This document shows, piece by piece, positions 1-5,669 of a DNA stretch of 7,331 bases. Under the pieces are notes generated by a model. The model was given only the letters and a program-made list of their open reading frames with translations. It did not search any database and was not told the DNA's origin. This DNA comes from CAZKTS01 sp964555735. Lineage in GTDB: Bacteria; Actinomycetota; Acidimicrobiia; IMCC26256; PALSA-555. Position 1 is the stretch's first letter; the number at the start of each line of letters is the position of its first letter. The position numbers and the translations under genes were made by a program. The DNA lies in contig CAZKTS010000093.1 of assembly GCA_964555735.1 (NCBI GenBank), positions 1-7,331 of the forward strand, written 5' to 3'.

Positions 1-791
1 CGCGCCCACGCGAGCGTGTCGTCGTAGAGGCGGTGCGTGAGCCCGGCGAGCGCGGCCAGCCCGACCCGCTCGTGGTTGAGCTGGTTGGTGATGAGGCGCC
101 AGCCGGCGTTGATGTCGCCGACGACGTTCTCCTTGGGCACGCGCACATCGTCGTAGAAGGTCGCCTGGGTGACGACGCTGCCGACGGTCACGATCGGCGT
201 GGTCTTGAAGCCGGGCGACGAGGTGGGGACGATGATCATCGAGATGCCCTTGTGCTTCGGGGCATCCGGATCGGTGCGGCACGCGAGCCAGATGTAGTCG
301 GCCTGGTTCGCGCCGCTCGTGAACACCTTGCTGCCGTTGATGATCCACTCGTCGCCGTCGAGCACCGCGCGCGTGCGCAGCGACGCGAGGTCGGTGCCGG
401 CCTCGGGCTCCGTGTAGCCGATCGCGAAGTTGATGTCGCCGTTGAGGATGCCGGGCAGGTACTGCTGCTTCTGCTGCTCGGACCCGTAGGTCATGAGCGT
501 CGGCCCGACCGTGTTGATCGTCACGAACGGGAACGGCGCGCCGGCCCGCTGCACCTCGTCGAAGAAGATGAACTGGTCGATGACGCCGCGCCCTTGGCCG
601 CCGTACTCCTTGGGCCAGCCCAACCCGAGGAGGCCGTCGCGGCCCATCTGGCGCACGAGGGTTCGGAAGTTGGCGCTCCCCTCACCTGCGGCACCCAGCT
701 CGCGCCGGACCTCGGGTGTGAGCATCGCGTCGAAGTACGCGCGGAGCTCCTGGCGGAGGGCGAGCTGGTCGTCGGTGGAATCGAGAAACAT
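1..791 (-). CDS. Acyl-CoA dehydrogenase (FadE family), 3' end beyond window
   Basis: FAD-dependent acyl-CoA dehydrogenase that would introduce the alpha,beta double bond in an acyl-CoA thioester. The reading frame is open from ATG at 791 to the left edge, giving 263 residues of an expected ~380. The helical N-terminal domain (about residues 5-115) includes the family signature WPKEYGGQG near 59-67. The beta-barrel domain has the flavin/substrate signature YTEPEAGTD at 126-134, followed by GDEWIINGSKVFTSGA and the VPKENVVGDINAGW loop near 218-231. E241 in NHERVG sits where isovaleryl-CoA and long-chain dehydrogenases carry their catalytic Glu; the usual C-terminal base position is not visible. 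The start is chosen because the family N-terminus begins there and no Shine-Dalgarno sequence precedes it, suggesting a leaderless or near-leaderless mRNA. A KstR-like operator touches the start codon, suggesting a steroid or branched acyl-CoA substrate. Actinobacterial steroid dehydrogenases often act as two-gene heterotetramers, so a partner may lie to the left. Confidence 0.93.
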   Translation of the reverse strand, partial: MFLDSTDDQLALRQELRAYFDAMLTPEVRRELGAAGEGSANFRTLVRQMGRDGLLGLGWPKEYGGQGRGVIDQFIFFDEVQRAGAPFPFVTINTVGPTLMTYGSEQQKQQYLPGILNGDINFAIGYTEPEAGTDLASLRTRAVLDGDEWIINGSKVFTSGANQADYIWLACRTDPDAPKHKGISMIIVPTSSPGFKTTPIVTVGSVVTQATFYDDVRVPKENVVGDINAGWRLITNQLNHERVGLAALAGLTHRLYDDTLAWA

Positions 792-804
792 AGAACCGGT
801 TTCA
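791..804. promoter_or_regulatory. KstR-like operator (TnnAACnnGTTnnA)
   Basis: The 14 bases TAGAACCGGTTTCA match all eight fixed positions of the operator pattern published for KstR, the TetR-family repressor of cholesterol catabolism in mycobacteria. The core AACCGGTT at 794-801 is a perfect palindrome, and the left arm TAGAAC is the form I recall as common in strong sites. The site overlaps the first base of the minus-strand acyl-CoA dehydrogenase start codon and abuts a possible -10 element, a position where a bound repressor would block initiation. With equal base frequencies a match is expected about once in 65 kb, so one in this 95-bp intergenic gap is unlikely by chance. No other AACnnGTT site was noticed in the window. 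No repressor gene is visible here, so regulator identity is inferred. Confidence 0.6.
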
Positions 805-833
805 ATCTATCCAGGGCCTCCGGAACCGGCCAA
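804..833 (-). promoter_or_regulatory. Possible promoter of the left acyl-CoA dehydrogenase
   Basis: Read on the minus strand, TTGGCC at 833-828 and TAGATT at 809-804 are separated by 18 bases and resemble -35 and -10 elements of a housekeeping sigma-factor promoter. Initiation would fall about 6 bases before, or at, the ATG at 791. This fits the absence of a Shine-Dalgarno sequence and the position of the palindromic operator. It is pattern matching only; the -35 match is weak. Confidence 0.3.
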
Positions 834-886
834 CCGCCGCCCCTCCGAGGGTCGCGGGGCGTCCGGAGGTCGTATCGTCCCGCTCC

Positions 887-2398
887 ATGACCGCTTCGGG
901 AACGGTTGATGAGACCTTCGGGCACGGGATCGCCAGCGGCGACCCGCTCGCTGACCGGGTCGTGCTGTGGACCCGGATCAACACCGACGGCGCGGATCCG
1001 GTGCCGGTCGACTGGGTGGTCGCCACCGACGAGAAGCTGGCCGACGTCGTGACGTCGGGCACGGCGACCGCGACGGCGGATGCCGACTGGACCGTGCACG
1101 TCGACGTCGACGGGCTGACCCCGGACACCACCTACCACTACGGGTTCCGAGCCCTCGGCACCGCTTCGGTCGTCGGTCGCACCCGCACGCTCCCCACCGA
1201 CACCGACCACCTCCGCATCGCGATGGTCTCGTGCGCGAAGTTCAACGCCGGGTTCTTCAACGCGTACTCGCGCATCGCGGAGCGCGACGACCTGTCGTTC
1301 CTCCTGCACCTCGGGGACTACATCTACGAGGCGTCGAACACGCCGCCGGCGTCCCAGACCCCCGGCGCCGACATCGGCCGACCGTTCGAGCCGCTGCACG
1401 AGTGCGTCACGCTCGAGGACTACCGGGCGCGCTACAACCAGTACCACCGCGATCCCGACGTGCAACGACTCCACGCCGCGCACCCGATCGTGCCGACGCT
1501 CGACGACCACGAGTTCGCCGACGGCGCCTGGCGCGACGGCGCGGCCGAGCACAAACCCGAGTACGGGCCGTGGTCGGAGCGCCGGGCCAACGCGTTCCAA
1601 GTGCGGGAGGAGTGGCTGCCGGTGCGTCGCCCGGACCCGGCCGACCCCGAACGCGTCTGGCGGTGCGTGTCGATCGGCGGTCTCGCCGACATCGTGCTCA
1701 TCGACACGCGCACCCGCCGCGACGAGCCCGTCGGCCCGCCCGCGATGAGCGACCCCGACCGCACCGCGCTCGGGCCGGAGCAGAAGACGTGGCTGCTCCG
1801 GACGCTCGACGAGTCACGCGCGCGCTGGCGGCTGCTCGCCAACCCCTCGGTGATGGGCCGGACGTGGGCGCCGCACCTGCCCGACGACATCCGGCCCGGC
1901 CTCACCAAGGTGAAGCTGCTGGCCGACGACCAGGGGGGGCCCGACTTCGACCAATGGGACGGCTACCCCGCCGAGCGCGAGGAGCTGCTCGACCACTTCG
2001 CCGAGGCCGGGTACGACAACCTGGTCGTGCTCAGTGGCGACGTGCACGTCTCGCTCGTGCTCCAGCTGCACCACACGCTCGAGGACGGCACCACCGAGGA
2101 GCCGGTCGCCCCGGAGTTCGTCACGCCGAGCCTCACGTCGCAGAACCTCGACGACAAGATGAAGTGGCCTCGCCACTCACCCGACACCCGCCGGGTCGAG
2201 GACGAAGCGACGCGGGTGCTCCCCGACTGGTGCTGGGCCGACCTCGACAGCCACGGTTACGTGGTGATCGACGTCACCCCCGAGCGCGTCAACGCCGAGT
2301 TCTGGCACCTCGACACCGTCCTCGAGCGCACCCCCACCGAAGAGCTCGCCGCCACCTGGACCGTCCCCCACGGCTCCAAGCGCGCCGAACGGGCGTAG
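887..2398 (+). CDS. PhoD-family alkaline phosphatase/phosphodiesterase, no signal peptide
   Basis: A 503-residue metallophosphoesterase of the PhoD family, which hydrolyses phosphomonoesters or phosphodiesters using a Ca/Fe-type metal centre. The N-terminal PhoD_N beta-sandwich begins almost at once (FGHGIASGDP near 11-20, VVLWTR near 25-30) and ends near residue 103. The catalytic domain shows the expected metal-ligand motifs in order: VSC with C116, HLGDYIYE with D144 and Y145, LDDHEF with D207 and H208, ANPSVMG near 318-324, and LSGDVH with D385 and H387. It therefore looks catalytically intact. The start is forced: the frame has no ATG, GTG or TTG between the upstream stop at 791-793 and the ATG at 887. 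There is thus no Tat or Sec signal, although classical PhoD proteins are Tat-exported. A GGAGGT lies 16 bases upstream, too far for normal spacing; TATCGT at 873-878 could be a -10 of a near-leaderless transcript. It is probably co-transcribed with the exported-protein gene 17 bp downstream. The substrate is unknown. Confidence 0.93.
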   Translation: MTASGTVDETFGHGIASGDPLADRVVLWTRINTDGADPVPVDWVVATDEKLADVVTSGTATATADADWTVHVDVDGLTPDTTYHYGFRALGTASVVGRTRTLPTDTDHLRIAMVSCAKFNAGFFNAYSRIAERDDLSFLLHLGDYIYEASNTPPASQTPGADIGRPFEPLHECVTLEDYRARYNQYHRDPDVQRLHAAHPIVPTLDDHEFADGAWRDGAAEHKPEYGPWSERRANAFQVREEWLPVRRPDPADPERVWRCVSIGGLADIVLIDTRTRRDEPVGPPAMSDPDRTALGPEQKTWLLRTLDESRARWRLLANPSVMGRTWAPHLPDDIRPGLTKVKLLADDQGGPDFDQWDGYPAEREELLDHFAEAGYDNLVVLSGDVHVSLVLQLHHTLEDGTTEEPVAPEFVTPSLTSQNLDDKMKWPRHSPDTRRVEDEATRVLPDWCWADLDSHGYVVIDVTPERVNAEFWHLDTVLERTPTEELAATWTVPHGSKRAERA

Positions 2399-2415
2399 GG
2401 GTTTTGGCGTCACAG

Positions 2416-3237
2416 ATGCTCGCTCGGCGCGCAAGGTTCGACGCAAGAATCGCGGGCCTCGCCCTCGCGGCGCTCGCGCTCGTCGGCGCGACGGCGCCCT
2501 CCGCGGCGGCGAAGCCCGCGCCGGACGACTGGGCCACCGGCGTCATGACCGCCACGCGGTCGATGCAGACGGCGCGCGCCTTCGTACGGCTCGAGTTCGA
2601 CGGCGCCTCGAGCAACGGTGTCGTGACCGACGCCGACCTCGACCTCGCCGCGCGCGTCGGCCACGGCACCTCCGGGCCGACCTCGAATCCGAAGTCGCTC
2701 GAGTTCTTCGTGATCGGCGACCAGTCGTGGATCACGTCGAACGACGTGCCGTTCACCCGAGAGCTGCCGCCGGGGGCGGCCTTCGTGGCGGTGCCGACCG
2801 TCGACCTCGTGCGCAGCGGCGCGTTCTCACTCGACCCCGAGACGATCTACGGACCGCTGGCCGCGATGCTCGGCGCGAAGAGCACGCGCGTCACCGAGAC
2901 CGAGACGGGCAAGCGGTACGCGTTCGACCTCGACCTCCGGAAGGCCGCGCGCGAGATGCCCGACGAGTGGCGGGCCGGGTTCGACTTCGCGTACTCCAAC
3001 TTCGACCCCCGGGCGATCGCCAAAGCGCGAGGACGCGTGGTGGTCGACGACCAGGACCGCGTCCGCAGCGCGACGTTCCACTTCAAGGATGCGAACACGG
3101 ATCGCCCGGCGAGCTTCACCGTCGACGTGCGGATCGACCGCTACGACGAGCCCGTGACCGTGAACGCGCCGCCACCCGACCAGGTGGTCGACATCGATGC
3201 CGTCCCGGCGATCAAGGCCGGGCTGGGGCTGAGCTAG
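2416..3237 (+). CDS. Exported hypothetical protein, possibly LppX/LolA-like
   Basis: A 273-residue protein that I do not recognise with certainty. From the ATG it has an arginine-rich N-terminus (MLARRARFDAR), a hydrophobic alanine/leucine segment at about 12-27, and an APSAAA region with likely signal-peptidase I cleavage near residue 32. There is no lipobox and no cysteine in the whole protein, so it is neither a lipoprotein nor disulfide-stabilised. The mature part alternates beta-rich stretches and ends with a YDEPVTVNAPPPDQVVD segment, which recalls the C-terminal strands of mycobacterial LppX/LprG-type lipoproteins and LolA-fold carriers; this is a resemblance, not a proven assignment. 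A TTG at 2404 is an alternative start, four codons earlier, which would sit close behind a GGGG run. The gene follows the PhoD-like gene by 17 bp and shares its last bases with the convergent acyl-CoA dehydrogenase gene. A role in binding a lipid or acyl ligand outside the membrane is plausible but unproven. Confidence 0.8.
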   Translation: MLARRARFDARIAGLALAALALVGATAPSAAAKPAPDDWATGVMTATRSMQTARAFVRLEFDGASSNGVVTDADLDLAARVGHGTSGPTSNPKSLEFFVIGDQSWITSNDVPFTRELPPGAAFVAVPTVDLVRSGAFSLDPETIYGPLAAMLGAKSTRVTETETGKRYAFDLDLRKAAREMPDEWRAGFDFAYSNFDPRAIAKARGRVVVDDQDRVRSATFHFKDANTDRPASFTVDVRIDRYDEPVTVNAPPPDQVVDIDAVPAIKAGLGLS

Positions 3238-4490
3238 GCGTTCTTCGGGACGTCGCGGAACGCGGCGGACTTGTCGGGGCGTGCCTCGGGCGGCAGGCCG
3301 AGGCCACGCTCGCCGAGGATGTTGCGCTGCACCTGCTCGGTGCCACCGCCGATCCGGATCCCCCACTGGCCGAGGAACTGCTGCTGCCAGAAGCCGTCCT
3401 CGAACGCGTCGCCGTCGTAGAGCATGGCCGCGGGCCCCTCGATCGCGAGCCCGAGGTCGCCGTTGAGCGCCACGTGGTCCGAGATCGCGAGCTTCGCGAT
3501 CGAGCCCTCCATCCCCGTCATCCGCCCACTCTTCGCCGCGGCCTGCGCGCGCATACCGAGCCAGCGAAGGATCTCGCTGCGCGTGTACGACTGCGCGAGC
3601 CGTTGCCGGATGTCGGGATCGTCGGTGCGGCCGAAGTGCTGGGCCAGCGCCACGTAGTCGCGGAAGCCGAGGCCGGTGCCGCCACCGATGAGCGCGCGCT
3701 CGGCCATGAGCGTCGTCTGCGTGACGCCCCAGCCGCCGTTCACCTCGCCGCACACGTTCTCGAGGGGGATGTGCAGGTCGGAGAGGAAGGTCTCGTTGAA
3801 GTGCGCGACGCCGGTGATCTGGCGCAGCGGTCGCACCTCGATGCCCGGCGACGTCATGTCGACGAGGAAGTAGGTGATGCCGCGGTGCTTGGGCACGTCC
3901 CAGTCGGTGCGCGCGAGGAGGATGCCCCAGTCGGCGACGTGGGCGAAGGAGTTCCAGACCTTCTGGCCGTTCACCACCCACGAGTCGCCGTCGCGCTCGG
4001 CGCGCGTGGTCATGCCCGCGAGGTCGGAGCCGGCGCCGGGCTCGCTGAAGAGCTGGCACCAGACCTCTTCACCGCGCAGGAGCGCGGGGATGAACCGCTG
4101 CTTCTGCTCCTCGGTGCCGTGCACCAGCAGGGTCGGCAACACCATGCCGATGCCGACGGAGAAGACGCCGGTGTCGATCTCGTAGCGCGCCGCCTCTTGG
4201 GAGAACACGCGCTGCTCCGCAGGCGTGCGGCCCTGGCCGCCGTACTCGGTCGGCACGGCGATGCCCGCGTAGCCGGCGTCGAAGATCTTGCGCTGCCACG
4301 CCTTGCACGACGCGACGTGCTCGAGCTCCTGCTCGCGCGTCTGCTGCGTCGAGACCGCCATGCGCCGCTTGAAGTCGTTGCTGTCGGCGCTCCGGCGCTT
4401 CGCGTTGGCGTCGAGCCAGGTGCGCACCTCGGCGCGGAAGACCTCGAGCGCGGCGTCCTCGGCCGTGGGCGCGTCCGCCGTCGCGGTCAC
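3234..4490 (-). CDS. Acyl-CoA dehydrogenase (FadE family)
   Basis: A 418-residue acyl-CoA dehydrogenase, full length for the family. The N-terminal helical domain covers about 12-140 (VPTEYGGQG at 79-87). The middle beta domain carries the flavin/substrate signature FSEPGAGSDLAGM at 148-160 and WVVNGQKVWNS. The C-terminal helical domain extends from about 255. E264 in LMAERALIGGG aligns with the catalytic Glu of isovaleryl-CoA and long-chain dehydrogenases, whereas the medium-chain catalytic Glu position (YEGT) is Gly382 in IGGGTEQVQ, so E264 is the likely base. GTG at 4490 is the best start: the next in-frame ATG upstream is at 4601, deep inside the thiolase gene, and gives a non-family N-terminus. 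No good Shine-Dalgarno is present, so translation probably depends on coupling to the preceding gene. It is the last gene of the DUF35-thiolase-thiolase operon. It would provide the desaturation step before hydration and side-chain cleavage, alone or as half of a heteromeric enzyme. The exact acyl-CoA substrate cannot be read from the sequence. Confidence 0.94.
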   Translation of the reverse strand: MTATADAPTAEDAALEVFRAEVRTWLDANAKRRSADSNDFKRRMAVSTQQTREQELEHVASCKAWQRKIFDAGYAGIAVPTEYGGQGRTPAEQRVFSQEAARYEIDTGVFSVGIGMVLPTLLVHGTEEQKQRFIPALLRGEEVWCQLFSEPGAGSDLAGMTTRAERDGDSWVVNGQKVWNSFAHVADWGILLARTDWDVPKHRGITYFLVDMTSPGIEVRPLRQITGVAHFNETFLSDLHIPLENVCGEVNGGWGVTQTTLMAERALIGGGTGLGFRDYVALAQHFGRTDDPDIRQRLAQSYTRSEILRWLGMRAQAAAKSGRMTGMEGSIAKLAISDHVALNGDLGLAIEGPAAMLYDGDAFEDGFWQQQFLGQWGIRIGGGTEQVQRNILGERGLGLPPEARPDKSAAFRDVPKNA

Positions 4491-4510
4491 TTCTTCGACA
4501 TCACTTCTTC
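4487..4510. repeat. 14-bp tandem duplication at a gene junction
   Basis: The plus-strand 10-mer tcacttcttc occurs at 4487-4496 and again at 4501-4510, separated by gaca, giving a 14-bp period. On the coding strand the first copy ends the thiolase gene (AAG AAG TGA) and the second supplies the GTG start of the acyl-CoA dehydrogenase. Between them lies an ATG followed by three codons and a stop (product MSKK), overlapping both neighbours. The simplest history is a 14-bp duplication that separated a former GTGA stop/start overlap. Confidence 0.8.
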
Positions 4511-5667
4511 TGGGCCACCGCGTCCAGCGTCGAGCCGACCACCCACATCGCGTAGTACTGCGCCGCCCCGCCGTAGGCCTGCGCCAGCGCCACGTGCGCA
4601 CCCTCGATCTGGTGCTCGCCGGCCGCGCCGCGCACCTGGTTGGCCGCCTCCGCGAAGCGGAGCATGCCCGACGCGCCGATCGGGTTCGACGACAGCACGC
4701 CGCCCGACGGGTTCACCGGGAACGAGCCGGTCATCTCGGTGGTGCCGTCGTCGACCATGCGCCAGCCCTCGCCCGGCCCTGCGATGTCGTGCCCCTCGAG
4801 CCACATGGGCTCGTACCACGAGAACGGCACGTAGAGCTCGGCGACGTCGATCTGCTCGCGCGGGTTCGTGATGCCGGCGGCCTCGTAGACCATCTGCGCG
4901 CACTCGACACCTGCCTGCGGACGCACGGTGTCGCGCCCGGGGAACGTGCCGAGCTCGCTGCGCATCGCAGTGCCGAGCACCCACGCCGGCGGCTTCGGCG
5001 CCTTCTTGGCGCCGTCCTCGTTGGTGAGCACCATGGCGCACGCGCCGTCGGACGACGGGCACGACTCAAGGAAGTGGATGGGGTCCCACAGCATCGGGGA
5101 CTCCTTCACCTTCTCGATCGAGATGTCCTTGAGCTGCAGGTGCGCGTACGGGTTCTTCAGCGCGTTGAGGCGGTCCTTGACCGCGACCTTCCACCCGATG
5201 TCTTCCGGGGCGCCCGAGCGCTGGATGTAGGAGCGCATCCACGGGGCGAAGATGCCGCCCGCACCCATGCCGCCGCTCTTGCCGCCGGCAAGGCCCCACT
5301 GCGCGTTGCCCTCGGCCTGCTTCTCGTACGCGACGGTGAGGACACGCTCGTGGACGCCCGTCTCGATCAAGCCCGTGGCGACGAGTGCGGTCGAGCCGCC
5401 GACGCTGCCCGCGGTGTGCACGCGCATGAGCGGCTTGCCGACCGCGCCGAGCGCGTCGGCCATGCTCAACTCCGGCATCATCACGCCCTCGAACGGGTCG
5501 GGGGCCTTGCCGAGCACGACGGCATCGATGTCGGTCCAGGTGAGCGCAGCGTCGTCGAGCGCGCGCTGCGCGGCCTCGCGCACGAGGCCAGGAAGCGACA
5601 CGTCGTCGCGGCGCTTCTTGTGCTTGGTCTGACCGACGCCGATGACGGCAGCGGGCTGATGGGCCAC
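4501..5667 (-). CDS. Thiolase-superfamily protein, Ltp3-like (non-canonical active site)
   Basis: A 388-residue protein of the SCP2-thiolase / lipid-transfer-protein group. N-terminal AAVIGVGQTKHKKR and C-terminal INPSGG-like elements (VNPSGGVLSSNPIGASG at 318-334) show the thiolase fold. The nucleophilic Cys position of true thiolases is Ser88 in HTAGSVGGSTAL. The GHP histidine position is Asn328 in SSNP, and the final loop reads AYGGAAQYY with no catalytic Cys. Ordinary Claisen thiolysis is therefore unlikely. Related Ltp proteins with reworked active sites, such as Ltp2 with the DUF35 domain of ChsH2, perform retro-aldol cleavage of steroid side-chain acyl-CoAs. The GTG start at 5667 has a strong GGAGG-type site at 5682-5678 and follows the previous stop by 2 bp. 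The DUF35, short Ltp, long Ltp order matches Rv3521-ltp4-ltp3 as I remember it; ltp3 and ltp4 were reported to be needed for C-24 branched sterol side chains in Rhodococcus. Assignment to Ltp3 itself is inference. Confidence 0.9.
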   Translation of the reverse strand: MAHQPAAVIGVGQTKHKKRRDDVSLPGLVREAAQRALDDAALTWTDIDAVVLGKAPDPFEGVMMPELSMADALGAVGKPLMRVHTAGSVGGSTALVATGLIETGVHERVLTVAYEKQAEGNAQWGLAGGKSGGMGAGGIFAPWMRSYIQRSGAPEDIGWKVAVKDRLNALKNPYAHLQLKDISIEKVKESPMLWDPIHFLESCPSSDGACAMVLTNEDGAKKAPKPPAWVLGTAMRSELGTFPGRDTVRPQAGVECAQMVYEAAGITNPREQIDVAELYVPFSWYEPMWLEGHDIAGPGEGWRMVDDGTTEMTGSFPVNPSGGVLSSNPIGASGMLRFAEAANQVRGAAGEHQIEGAHVALAQAYGGAAQYYAMWVVGSTLDAVAQKK

Positions 5668-5669
5668 GA

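Noticed and set aside
822..833. Second AACCGG half-site near the KstR-like operator
   Set aside because: Only the left half matches; the right half is GGCCAA rather than GTTnnA, so it does not form a second operator.
33..890. 285-residue plus-strand frame opposite the left acyl-CoA dehydrogenase
   Set aside because: The minus strand encodes an unmistakable dehydrogenase here; the plus-strand frame is biased toward Ala, Arg, Val and Asp and has no domain.
1933..1939. Run of seven G as a possible programmed frameshift site
   Set aside because: The PhoD-like frame continues normally through it with conserved motifs on both sides, so no frameshift is needed.
967..3237. A 756-residue plus-strand frame running through the phosphatase gene
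   Set aside because: Only the last 273 residues form a sensible protein. The earlier part is an arginine/proline-rich shadow of the PhoD-like gene caused by high GC, so only the ATG at 2416 onward was kept.
4488..4601. N-terminal extension of the second acyl-CoA dehydrogenase to the ATG at 4601
   Set aside because: The extra residues are tryptophan/arginine-rich out-of-frame reading of the thiolase C-terminus; the family N-terminus begins after the GTG at 4490.
2727..4871. Long plus-strand frame antisense to the acyl-CoA dehydrogenase
   Set aside because: Arginine/alanine-rich composition with no recognisable domains, spanning two real genes on opposite strands. It is a stop-poor shadow frame.
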